From assembly GCA_947306845.1 (NCBI GenBank), contig CAMZHP010000204.1, positions 1 to 6,306 of the forward strand: DNA of 6,306 bases, written 5' to 3'. A program made the position numbers and the translations under genes. Each line of letters opens with the position of its first letter. Positions within the stretch are counted from its first letter, which is position 1. A model generated the notes under the pieces. The model saw only the letters and a list, made by a program, of their open reading frames with translations, was not told the origin of the DNA and searched no databases. This DNA comes from an uncultured Prevotellaceae bacterium. Lineage in GTDB: Bacteria; Bacteroidota; Bacteroidia; Bacteroidales; Bacteroidaceae. This document shows positions 1 to 6,306 of the stretch, piece after piece.

Positions 1-717
1 TTGGAGGAAATCACCCTGCTCAATCAGACAGGCTGTCACGAGGAAGCCATGCAACGACTCGATGCCCACATCTTCCATCCCTGGGAAGGCGGTGAGGGCA
101 AGGTATCAGCGCAATATCAGATCTGTCGGGTAGAGCTGGCCAAGAAAGCGATAGCCAACGAGGAATATCCGAAAGCCATCAAGTGGCTCAGCGAGTGTCT
201 GGAATATCCGCATCACCTCGGCGAGGGCAAACTGTATGGTGCACAGGAGAATGATTTCCATTATTTGCTTGGCATCGCCTATGATGCACTTGGACAACAT
301 GAGAAAGCCCTTGAATGTTGGGAGGAAGCCACCAAAGGTCCTCAGGAGCCCGCCGCCGCCATGTACTATAACGACGCCAAACCCGACAAGATTTTCTATC
401 AGGGAATGGCACTCCTGAAACTCGGACGTGAAGCAGAAGCCCACGGAAGGTTCTACAAACTCATCAATTATGGCAAGCAGCACCTTTTTGAAAAGCAGAC
501 GATGGATTACTTCGCCGTCTCGCTGCCCGACCTGCTGATCTGGGAGGACTCCCTTGACACGAAAAACATCATCCACTGCAAGTATATGCTCGCCCTGGGC
601 TATTACGGCATGGGCGACATGGAACATGCGCTGAAATATCTCGGGGAGGTGGAAGCTCTTGACAACAACCATCAGGGAATCCAGCAGTTCCGCTCACTGA
701 TTGAAACTCATCTGTAG
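1..717 (+). CDS. C-terminal part of a DUF5107-type TPR protein (5' truncated)
   Basis: The reading frame is open from the first base and ends at TAG 715-717, giving 238 residues. The leading TTG is probably an internal leucine codon, because no ribosome binding site can be seen and the protein begins in the middle of a helical repeat. Residues about 5-70, 84-112, 130-155 and 190-222 look like TPR-type helix pairs; the segment near 88-112 (LLGIAYDALGQHEKALECWEEA) and that near 197-216 (LALGYYGMGDMEHALKYL) fit the TPR pattern of small residues and A-L-x-x-[WYL]. The segment around residues 24-36 (FHPWEGGEGKVSA) is what I recall from the C-terminal region of long (about 1,000 aa) Bacteroidales proteins carrying DUF5107 followed by TPRs. 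TPRs bind other proteins or peptides; no catalytic residues are visible and the biochemical role is unknown. No signal peptide can be judged because the N-terminus lies outside the window. The TPR fold is a fairly safe call, the DUF5107 family assignment less so. A hairpin 16 bases after the stop probably ends transcription. Confidence 0.75.
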   Translation: MEEITLLNQTGCHEEAMQRLDAHIFHPWEGGEGKVSAQYQICRVELAKKAIANEEYPKAIKWLSECLEYPHHLGEGKLYGAQENDFHYLLGIAYDALGQHEKALECWEEATKGPQEPAAAMYYNDAKPDKIFYQGMALLKLGREAEAHGRFYKLINYGKQHLFEKQTMDYFAVSLPDLLIWEDSLDTKNIIHCKYMLALGYYGMGDMEHALKYLGEVEALDNNHQGIQQFRSLIETHL

Positions 718-718
718 G

Positions 719-754
719 AAGCAACCTCCCACATCCCCTCCAAAGGAGGGGAGC
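719..754. repeat. Probable dispersed Bacteroidetes GGAGGGG palindromic element
   Basis: Read on the minus strand this stretch runs CTCCCCTCCTTTGGAGGGG followed by a G-rich tail (ATGTGGGAGGTTGC). It resembles a palindromic intergenic element that I recall as occurring many times in Prevotella and other Bacteroidetes genomes, with a CCCCTCC-TTT-GGAGGGG core and a GGGGGAGGTT-like tail. Only one copy lies in the window, so repetition itself cannot be shown here. The assignment rests on memory of the family, not on a search. Confidence 0.45.
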
Positions 755-760
755 TATTTT
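734..760 (+). terminator. Probable intrinsic terminator after the TPR gene
   Basis: An 8-bp perfect stem, TCCCCTCC (734-741) and GGAGGGGA (745-752), closes a 3-base AAA loop, 16 bases after the stop of the upstream gene. It is followed by GCTATTTT and then another T-run (GTTTTC), so the T-tract is interrupted rather than ideal. All visible genes run rightward, and the next gene has its own promoter just beyond, which fits a transcript end here. The same bases form the core of the probable dispersed palindrome at 719-754, so termination may be incidental. Confidence 0.55.
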
Positions 761-799
761 GCTCGTTTTCGATACATTCCTGTGCAATTATAGTTATTT

Positions 800-832
800 T
801 TTGATGAAGTTGGAAAATAAAGCGTAATTTTG
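800..832 (+). promoter_or_regulatory. Bacteroidetes-type promoter for the YitT-family gene
   Basis: TAATTTTG at 825-832 fits the Bacteroidetes primary sigma factor -7 consensus TAnnTTTG exactly. A TTTG at 800-803, within a T-run, lies 21 bases upstream and fits the -33 element. The stretch between them is A/T-rich. Transcription would begin near 838-841, leaving a leader of about 20 bases before the ATG at 859. Inside that leader AGAAAGG (847-853) is a modest purine-rich ribosome binding site 5 bases from the start codon. Confidence 0.7.
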
Positions 833-858
833 CAGCGAAAACAAAAAGAAAGGCAATA

Positions 859-1767
859 ATGGACAATACGAACTCAACCTCACGTAAAAAATCCACTGCA
901 AAGGAAATTCTCAATTCGGAGTTTTTCGATTATGTGATGATAGCCATTGGCATGATAGGATATGGGATGGGATGGACACTCTTCCTGTTGCCCAATGACA
1001 TTACCACGGGTGGTGTGGCAGGTATTTCCTCCCTGTTATACTGGGGTATGGGTGTTCCGGTACAGGTAAGTTACTTTGGTGTCAATGCTCTCTTGTTATT
1101 AGGAGCGCTCAAGGTGCTTGGCCTCCGTTTCTGCATCAAGACGATATATGCCGTTGGCGTGCTCACCCTGCTCCTGTCTTTCTTCACGGAACTGGGTCAG
1201 GAAATGCATTTGCTGCAGGACCAGCCCTTCATGGCGAGTATCATTGGAGCTATTTTCTGTGGAAGCGGCGTAGGACTAGGGCTGTCGTTCAACGGAAGCA
1301 CTGGTGGCACCGACATCGTGGCAGCAATAGAAAACAAATACCGAGACATGTCCTTAGGCCGTGTGATACTGCTCTGCGACATTTTCATCATCACTTCCTC
1401 CTACATCGTATTTCACGATTGGGAAAAAGTGATTTATGGCTACGTCGTCCTTTGTATCACCGCCTTCTGCATCGACCAGGTGGTGAATTCCCGCCGCAGT
1501 TCGGTGCAGTTTTTCATCATCTCTAGCCACTATGAGGAGATAGCCCGCCGCATCAACCAGGAGCCTCACCGCGGAGTGACCGTGCTCAATGCGCAGGGTT
1601 TCTATTCCGGCAACGACATCAAAATGCTTTTCGTGTTGGCCAAGAAGCGTCAGTCGAGTGAGATTTTCCACATCATCAATGAGGTTGACCCCACCGCCTT
1701 CGTCAGCCAAAGCCGTGTCATTGGCGTCTATGGCGAGGGCTTCGACCACTTCAAGTTCCACAAGTAA
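859..1767 (+). CDS. YitT family membrane protein (DUF161 membrane part plus DUF2179)
   Basis: This 302-residue protein is full length for the YitT family, which is widespread and of uncertain function, possibly transport. After a polar N-terminus (1-20), hydrophobic segments lie at about 24-44, 70-90, 93-110, 124-143, 167-185 and 188-206, so it should sit in the inner membrane. Two family-like motifs are visible: LPNDITTGGVAGIS (44-57) and, after the glycine-rich helix, GSTGGTDIVA (146-155). The soluble C-terminal part, about 215-300, matches DUF2179: RGVTVLNAQGFYSG (238-251), then a hydrophobic strand and a DPTAFVS-x-VIGVYGEGF ending (277-295). The ATG at 859 is chosen because it follows a purine-rich AGAAAGG by 5 bases and lies just downstream of a good promoter. 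The gene has its own promoter, and a 67-base gap separates it from the next gene. The substrate cannot be read from the sequence. Confidence 0.9.
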   Translation: MDNTNSTSRKKSTAKEILNSEFFDYVMIAIGMIGYGMGWTLFLLPNDITTGGVAGISSLLYWGMGVPVQVSYFGVNALLLLGALKVLGLRFCIKTIYAVGVLTLLLSFFTELGQEMHLLQDQPFMASIIGAIFCGSGVGLGLSFNGSTGGTDIVAAIENKYRDMSLGRVILLCDIFIITSSYIVFHDWEKVIYGYVVLCITAFCIDQVVNSRRSSVQFFIISSHYEEIARRINQEPHRGVTVLNAQGFYSGNDIKMLFVLAKKRQSSEIFHIINEVDPTAFVSQSRVIGVYGEGFDHFKFHK

Positions 1768-1834
1768 CAACAAACAAGATTCATAAGTTTCACATTAAGA
1801 ATAAGACTAACTAATCATTTAAAACCAAAAGTAC

Positions 1835-3631
1835 ATGAAAAGAACATGCTTACTCTTGATTACCATGATGGTTGCTGTCATCAGCCATGCAAAGATCACG
1901 CTTGGTGACCAAATCTGGTGGGGTTATTTTAGTGAGAATGATGCTGCAAACCTGCCATATGACGGGAACTTAGGGTATAGCCAGCCGACCACCATCGATG
2001 CCGCCATTTTCATCCCAGCCAATCATCCCATAGCTGGTTCTGCTTCCATTGATGCCATACGTCTATGGCTCGGCAATGACATCTCATCTATGGGCGATTT
2101 GACATTGTGGATTTCCAAGAAACTGCCCTCAAGATCATCGGATGCAGAATATACGCAAACAGTCTCCAAATCCTCATTAGCGCCAAAGCTCAACGAAATA
2201 CAACTGACATCTCCCTATTCCATTAACAACGAAGGCATCTATGTCGGTTTTTCATTTCCTATCTCAGGAAAAGCATATCCCGTCATGAGTGGAGGAAAGG
2301 ACATTGCTAATGGTTTCCTTTATCGCATTACCGGGAATGATTGGATGGATTTCTATGGTGAAGGGTATGGAAATCTAGCCTTACAGGTTCTGCTGAACGG
2401 TGTTACCCTCAACGACTACGAAGCCACACCTTTAGATTTTGGCACATCATATGTGTTAAAAGGTGGAACAGCCACTGTGCCTGTTGATATATATAACAGT
2501 GGAAAAGAACCCATCTCATCCATCAGCTATACCATTGCAACAAATGGAACGGAGTCGGCAGAGCAAAGTGTGAATGTGGACAAAATACCTTTTGCCGCTA
2601 CAGGAACCGCCTATATTCCATTCCCGTCGGATGCTGACGCCAGGAAATACAGCAAGACATTGACCATCAGCAAAGTGAACGGCAGTGCCAACCAATCCAG
2701 TAAAAAAACCGCTTCTGGCAACTTGATCACCATTTCCGAAAAACCTGCTGTGATGCCTGTCGTAGAAGAATTCACCGGCACATGGTGCGGATATTGCCCC
2801 TATGGATTTGTTGGAATGGAAAAGACCCGTGAGGCTTATGGTGACAAAGTGGCCCTGATAGCCGTTCATAAAGGTGACGTGATGGAAATCATAGATTACG
2901 CTGCCATCGATTCGCCATCTGGTTATCCGGGAGCAAGGATCAATAGGGAATATGATTTGTATCCCTCAGCATACAATCTGAGATATTATCTTGATTACAT
3001 TTTAGAGAACTATGTGTCAATAGCAAGCATAGAAGCTATCGCCGCATGGACAGGACCAGAAATGACGGCCATCAAGCTTGACACCAAGACCAAGTTTGTC
3101 TATTCAGATGAAAACGGTCAATATGGCCTTGCCTATGTTCTTGTGGAAGACGGACTGACTGGTTCCGGCAGCGGTTGGAGACAAGCCAACTACCTGAGTG
3201 GTGATAGTGGTGACAGCGATATGCAGTTCTGGTACAATGCAGGTTCTTCCGTTTCAGGACTGGAATTCAACCATGTTCCTGTGGCTGCCTGGAAAGTTAA
3301 GAATGGTATAGACGGTTCCGTGAGCCCCAACATTGTAGATGGTGCCATACAAGATTTCTCTTATGAGCTCAACATCTCCAATAAGAACCTCATCCAAGAC
3401 AAGTCTAAGCTGAAGGTCATCGTCATGCTGATAGACAGGTCAACAGGATACATCATCAATGCTGCACAGACATCTATCAATGATGCAACGGCCATTCATC
3501 ATGAAAATGTGGAGGAAGCAACCATCACCTCACGCTATACGATGGATGGACGGGCTATCAAGAATCCTCAAAAAGGATTGAACATTATCAGGATGAGTGA
3601 TGGAACCATCAGGAAAGTCTTGGTGAAATAA
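1835..3631 (+). CDS. Omp28-like secreted protein with thioredoxin-fold domain and probable type IX secretion tail
   Basis: This 598-residue protein starts with a signal peptide: MKR, a hydrophobic core to about residue 16, and likely cleavage after SHA (17-19). Residues about 20-195 form a beta-rich, unassigned domain, and about 196-300 look Ig-like (DFGTSYVLKGGTATVPVDIYN begins at 201). The thioredoxin-fold part follows: EEFTGTWCGYCPYGFVGME (311-329), with the redox pair C318 and C321, and a GYPG loop (363-366) whose P365 fits the cis-proline. This WCGYCP context is typical of Bacteroidales Omp28-related proteins. Residues about 400-550 form a further beta-rich region. The last 30 residues (YTMDGRAIKNPQKGLNIIRM, 568-587, then a basic KVLVK end) resemble a type A C-terminal sorting signal of the type IX system, so export to the surface or medium is likely. 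The ATG at 1835 gives a proper signal peptide, though no Shine-Dalgarno sequence is visible. The redox target is unknown. The gene is visibly A/T-richer than its downstream neighbours. Confidence 0.85.
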   Translation: MKRTCLLLITMMVAVISHAKITLGDQIWWGYFSENDAANLPYDGNLGYSQPTTIDAAIFIPANHPIAGSASIDAIRLWLGNDISSMGDLTLWISKKLPSRSSDAEYTQTVSKSSLAPKLNEIQLTSPYSINNEGIYVGFSFPISGKAYPVMSGGKDIANGFLYRITGNDWMDFYGEGYGNLALQVLLNGVTLNDYEATPLDFGTSYVLKGGTATVPVDIYNSGKEPISSISYTIATNGTESAEQSVNVDKIPFAATGTAYIPFPSDADARKYSKTLTISKVNGSANQSSKKTASGNLITISEKPAVMPVVEEFTGTWCGYCPYGFVGMEKTREAYGDKVALIAVHKGDVMEIIDYAAIDSPSGYPGARINREYDLYPSAYNLRYYLDYILENYVSIASIEAIAAWTGPEMTAIKLDTKTKFVYSDENGQYGLAYVLVEDGLTGSGSGWRQANYLSGDSGDSDMQFWYNAGSSVSGLEFNHVPVAAWKVKNGIDGSVSPNIVDGAIQDFSYELNISNKNLIQDKSKLKVIVMLIDRSTGYIINAAQTSINDATAIHHENVEEATITSRYTMDGRAIKNPQKGLNIIRMSDGTIRKVLVK

Positions 3632-3659
3632 AGAAAAATGAGACAAACAGACAGCGACC

Positions 3660-4334
3660 ATGATCAAAAAGCTGACCCCACTTCTTATTCTGCTGTTGCT
3701 GACCGGATGCCACGGCACGCCGAAAACAGACGAGCCCGGCTCCAAGACAGCGAAGGAAACCTACCAAACAAGAACAGACTCCATCGGTATGCTGGTAGCG
3801 GCGGTGCGCAACAACTCGCGACTTTATACCAGCGAGTTTCACGTTCATAAAATCATCACGCACAGCGATGAGTCAAGGCTGAAGGGCAGCATCCTGGGCA
3901 TGAAATACGACATCGGCATACCTGCGGGCAGCCGTCGCATCGCCATCCCTATTGATGCCACCCTCAAGGGCTTTATTGACTTCAGCGACTTCAGCAGCGA
4001 CAACGTCATTTTTGATGAAAACCGCATCGAAATCATCCTGCCCGACCCTGCCGTGGAAATCACCAGCGCGAAAATCAACCACGATGAGATCAAGTCGTAT
4101 GTGGCACTGCTTCGCAAGGACTTCAGCGACAAGGAACTTTCGCAGTTTGAAGCCCAGGGGCGCGACAGCATCCTTGCCGACGTACCCTCATTGAAAATTG
4201 CCGAGCGCACCCGCAGCAGTGCTGCCAACATCCTCGTGCCAATGATGCGGCAGCTGGGATTCAGCAATGATGACATCGTTGTCACCTTCAGCAAGAATTT
4301 TGACGAGCAAAACCTGCGTACAACCATCAATTAG
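3660..4334 (+). CDS. DUF4230 domain lipoprotein
   Basis: This 224-residue protein opens with a lipoprotein signal: MIKK, a leucine-rich core, and the lipobox L14-T15-G16-C17, so C17 should be lipidated. A polar linker (18-40) precedes the DUF4230-like body, about 42-215. Within it are a TLKGFIDFSDF strand (101-111), a conserved-looking RIEIILPDPAVEIT segment (122-135) with SAKINHDE (136-143), and a long charged helical region (144-198) ending in RQLGFSNDDIVVTF (197-210). DUF4230 is common in Bacteroidetes and Firmicutes and has no established activity; no catalytic motif is evident. The gene lies 28 bases after the Omp28-like gene and 5 bases before a second DUF4230 gene, so it is probably cotranscribed. 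The ATG at 3660 is chosen because it produces the lipoprotein signal; no ribosome binding site is obvious. Outer- or inner-membrane placement cannot be decided from sequence. Confidence 0.85.
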   Translation: MIKKLTPLLILLLLTGCHGTPKTDEPGSKTAKETYQTRTDSIGMLVAAVRNNSRLYTSEFHVHKIITHSDESRLKGSILGMKYDIGIPAGSRRIAIPIDATLKGFIDFSDFSSDNVIFDENRIEIILPDPAVEITSAKINHDEIKSYVALLRKDFSDKELSQFEAQGRDSILADVPSLKIAERTRSSAANILVPMMRQLGFSNDDIVVTFSKNFDEQNLRTTIN

Positions 4335-4339
4335 ACATC

Positions 4340-4948
4340 ATGCAAGCATCCCCGACCCCTAAAGAGCATCCCCTGCTGCGCCTGATCCTTACCGCCGCCA
4401 CATTGATCGCACTAGTGGCCATGGTGGTAGTGCTCGCTGCCAAAGGCACGACCAACAGCATCAGTTTCGGACCCGACAACAGCGGCATCAGCATAGAAGT
4501 CACCCAACTGAAATCCGTGAGGGACATCGGCCAATGGGAATTTCTCACTATATCCGATGAAGAACTCGTCGATTCCACTGCAGGCCGTCTGCTGGGCAGT
4601 GACAAGCAGATTACCCGCATCTATTACGGTACCCTGCGTATGGGCATCGACATGACCCAGTTGGGCGAAAACGCCATCCGCATGCATGAAGACACGCTGG
4701 ATGTGAAACTTCCTCCCGTGCAACTTCTCGACAAGGAATTCATCGATGAGACCCGCACCCGTTCATTCTTTGAGAAAGGCAGTTGGGACAGTTCGGCACG
4801 CAAAGCACTCTATGAGAAAGCCAAGCGGCAGATGGAGTCGCGCTGCATGACCGAAGACAACCTCAATGTCGCCCAGGCCAGGGCAGTGGAAGAGGTGACA
4901 CGCCTGTTCGAGTCCATGGGATATACCTATGTGGATGTTCACTTCTAA
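4340..4948 (+). CDS. Second DUF4230 protein, anchored by an N-terminal membrane helix
   Basis: This 202-residue protein has a short polar N-terminus (1-12), one hydrophobic helix at about 13-34 (LLRLILTAATLIALVAMVVV at 12-31) and no lipobox, so it is probably a signal anchor with the rest in the periplasm. The DUF4230 body is about 52-200. It includes DIGQWEFLTISDEELVD (62-78), ITRIYYGTLRMGIDM (91-105), a DTLDVKLPPVQLLD segment (118-131), a charged helical stretch (150-190) and a C-terminal MGYTYVDVHF (193-202). The order of elements parallels the preceding DUF4230 lipoprotein (strand with a TL-[KR]-x-G turn, then an L-P strand, then a long helix and a final LG/MG strand), but sequence identity is low. 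The start lies 5 bases after the previous stop with no ribosome binding site, suggesting translational coupling. Function unknown. Confidence 0.85.
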   Translation: MQASPTPKEHPLLRLILTAATLIALVAMVVVLAAKGTTNSISFGPDNSGISIEVTQLKSVRDIGQWEFLTISDEELVDSTAGRLLGSDKQITRIYYGTLRMGIDMTQLGENAIRMHEDTLDVKLPPVQLLDKEFIDETRTRSFFEKGSWDSSARKALYEKAKRQMESRCMTEDNLNVAQARAVEEVTRLFESMGYTYVDVHF

Positions 4949-4951
4949 GAC

Positions 4952-4957
4952 AAGGAA
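4952..4957 (+). promoter_or_regulatory. Ribosome binding site deciding the symporter start
   Basis: AAGGAA (4952-4957) lies 6 bases before the ATG at 4964 and is the clearest Shine-Dalgarno-like site among the + strand genes here. The stop codon of the previous gene (TAA 4946-4948) is in the same frame as the symporter, so no start upstream of 4949 is possible and the ATG at 4964 is the first one available. Confidence 0.6.
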
Positions 4958-4963
4958 AAAGCC

Positions 4964-6306
4964 ATGGAAGTTTTCAACGATTTTATCAGCAGCATCAACA
5001 GCGTGCTTTGGGGCTGGCCCATGATCATCCTGTTGCTCGGCACCCACATTTATCTCACCATCATCCTGCGCTTCCCTCAGCGCAAGATTTTTAAAGCCAT
5101 TAAACTCTCCGTGACCAAAGATCCTGGTTCGGAAGGTGACGTGTCGCAGTTTGGTGCTCTCGCCACCGCCCTTGCCGCCACCATAGGCACTGGCAACATC
5201 GTAGGTGTGGGCACTGCCATCGCCTTGGGCGGTCCCGGTGCCGTATTCTGGTGTTGGCTTACCGGCGTTTTTGGTATTTCCACGAAATACGCCGAGGGAC
5301 TGCTCGCCATCAAATACCGCGTGAAAACCTCCGACGGCAAGATGCTAGGAGGTCCGATGTATGCCCTGGAGCGCGGTCTTGGATGGAAATGGATGGGCGT
5401 GCTGTTCGCCCTCTTCTGCGCCCTTGCCTCCTTCGGCATCGGTTGCACGGTGCAGGCCAATGCCATTTCCACCCTGTCGTTCGAAAGCTATCAGATACCG
5501 ACCTATGTGATGGGTACCATCATCTGCCTGCTCACCGCCGCTGTCATCATCGGTGGTGTGCACAGTATTGCCAGGGTGTGCGGTGCATTGGTTCCCTTCA
5601 TGGCCGTCTTCTACGTCGTGGGCTGCATCTACATCATGTTCATCAATTCCGCTTACCTGTTGCCCGCCCTGAAACTCATCATGGAATGTGCGTTCAACCC
5701 CTCCGCCGCCGGTGGCGGATTCGTAGGCGGCACATTCATGATCGCCTGCCGCTATGGCATCTCCCGAGGCCTTTTCTCCAACGAGTCGGGCATGGGCTCA
5801 GCTCCTATCGTGGCCGCAGCCGCACAAACCCGCAACCCCGTGCGCCAGGCTCTTGTCTCCAGTTCCGGCACGTTCTGGGACACCGTGGTCATCTGCGCCA
5901 TCACTGGTCTGGTGATTGTCAGCAGCGCTCTCGCCCACCCCGACATCAACTTCACCGACGGAGCCATCCTCACCAAATCGGCCTTTTCAAAAATTCCTAT
6001 GGGAGCACTGTTGCTCAACATCGGTCAGTTCACCTTTGCTTTCAGCACCATTCTTGGATGGAGCTATTATGGAGAGCGTGCTGTGGAGTATCTTGGCGGT
6101 AAGCGTTTCAACCTGCCCTACCGCATCCTCTACATCATTGCCGTGTTTGCCGGCAGTGTCATCAGTCTCAATATTGTGTGGAACATGGCCGACTGTTTCA
6201 ACGCCCTGATGGCTATTCCCAACCTCCTCTCGCTTCTCTTCTTAAGCAAGGTTCTCATCAGTGAGACCCGCAAATACCTCTGGAAAGACAACCTGGACCA
6301 ATTTGA
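4964..6306 (+). CDS. AGCS family sodium:alanine/glycine symporter (3' truncated)
   Basis: Reading from ATG 4964 gives 447 codons without a stop, ending with an incomplete codon at the right edge; the family is usually about 450-490 residues, so only a short tail is missing. AGCS proteins import alanine or glycine through the inner membrane using a Na+ or H+ gradient. Family hallmarks are GALATALAATIGTGNIVGVG (64-83), the signature GGPGAVFWCWLTGVFG (89-104) followed by KYAEGLLAIKYR (108-119), GGPMYAL (129-135), and RGLFSNESGMGSAPIVAAAA (268-287). About ten hydrophobic helices can be traced, including 14-34, 63-88, 92-110, 145-165, 181-200, 207-227, 304-322, 346-365, 387-405 and 411-430. The signature differs from the consensus I remember by Cys97 in place of Met and Gly101 in place of a small S/T/A/V residue. 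Fifteen bases separate it from the DUF4230 gene upstream, so they probably share a transcript. A 283-codon run in another frame at 5251-6102 is an out-of-frame shadow of this gene. The exact substrate is not determinable. Confidence 0.93.
   Translation, partial: MEVFNDFISSINSVLWGWPMIILLLGTHIYLTIILRFPQRKIFKAIKLSVTKDPGSEGDVSQFGALATALAATIGTGNIVGVGTAIALGGPGAVFWCWLTGVFGISTKYAEGLLAIKYRVKTSDGKMLGGPMYALERGLGWKWMGVLFALFCALASFGIGCTVQANAISTLSFESYQIPTYVMGTIICLLTAAVIIGGVHSIARVCGALVPFMAVFYVVGCIYIMFINSAYLLPALKLIMECAFNPSAAGGGFVGGTFMIACRYGISRGLFSNESGMGSAPIVAAAAQTRNPVRQALVSSSGTFWDTVVICAITGLVIVSSALAHPDINFTDGAILTKSAFSKIPMGALLLNIGQFTFAFSTILGWSYYGERAVEYLGGKRFNLPYRILYIIAVFAGSVISLNIVWNMADCFNALMAIPNLLSLLFLSKVLISETRKYLWKDNLDQF

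Noticed and set aside
1..3. TTG as a true start codon of the first gene
   Set aside because: The frame is open to the window edge, no upstream sequence is available, and the protein starts inside a repeat region of a family that is normally much longer.
106..672. 188-codon minus-strand open frame opposite the TPR gene
   Set aside because: It lies entirely within a well-supported TPR coding region, has no promoter or ribosome binding site of its own that I can see, and looks like an antisense shadow.
1354..1773. 139-codon minus-strand open frame opposite the YitT-family gene
   Set aside because: It is fully covered by the DUF2179 part and last membrane helices of the YitT protein and shows no family features.
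1784..1791. TAAGTTTC as a possible -7 box for the Omp28-like gene
   Set aside because: It misses the final G of TAnnTTTG and there is no TTTG about 20 bases upstream; a promoter in this 67-base gap is possible but not supported.
3638..3850. 70-codon + strand open frame starting just before the DUF4230 lipoprotein
   Set aside because: It overlaps the lipoprotein gene in another frame and gives a charged, low-complexity peptide; the purine-rich AAAGAAAA before its ATG is A-rich sequence typical of the junction and not decisive.
3845..4330. 161-codon minus-strand open frame opposite the first DUF4230 gene
   Set aside because: It is rich in Ser, Arg and Leu without a recognisable fold, and the opposite strand encodes a lipoprotein with a clean lipobox and DUF4230 pattern.
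5251..6102. 283-codon + strand open frame rich in Arg and His
   Set aside because: It overlaps the AGCS symporter in another frame, its composition is biased in the way expected of a shadow, and no family pattern is visible; the 4964 frame carries clear transporter motifs throughout.

Overview
The window looks like chromosome from a Bacteroidota gut or oral anaerobe, most likely Prevotella/Segatella or a close Bacteroidales relative. The evidence is the mix of families (the C-terminal part of a DUF5107/TPR-type protein, an Omp28-like secreted thioredoxin-fold protein with a type IX-secretion-like tail, and two adjacent DUF4230 proteins). A Bacteroidetes-style promoter (TAnnTTTG -7 box), weak or absent Shine-Dalgarno sequences and a GGAGGGG palindromic intergenic element agree with this. 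All recognisable genes are on the + strand. There are no tRNA, rRNA, CRISPR or insertion-sequence signatures.

Layout: (1) 1-717 is the C-terminal end of a TPR-rich protein, cut by the left edge. (2) 718-858 is a 141-base intergenic region with an 8-bp perfect hairpin (probable terminator, resembling a dispersed Bacteroidetes repeat), followed by a good promoter. (3) 859-1767 is a YitT-family membrane protein. (4) 1835-3631 is a 598-aa secreted Omp28-like protein with a thioredoxin-type CxxC. (5) 3660-4334 and 4340-4948 are two divergent DUF4230 proteins, the first a lipoprotein and the second anchored by an N-terminal membrane helix. (6) 4964-6306 is an AGCS-family sodium:alanine/glycine symporter that is still open at the right edge. 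This last gene is easy to miss because it has no stop codon in the window.

From 1835 onward the gaps are 28, 5 and 15 bases with no terminator or clear promoter between genes, so these four genes could be one transcript. That transcript would encode an envelope group: a secreted redox-fold protein, two DUF4230 proteins probably facing the periplasm, and an inner-membrane amino-acid symporter. A functional link between the DUF4230 pair and the symporter is inference from spacing only. Most of the window is ordinary core-type Bacteroidales sequence. The item most worth following up is the unexplained DUF4230 pair placed next to the transporter.
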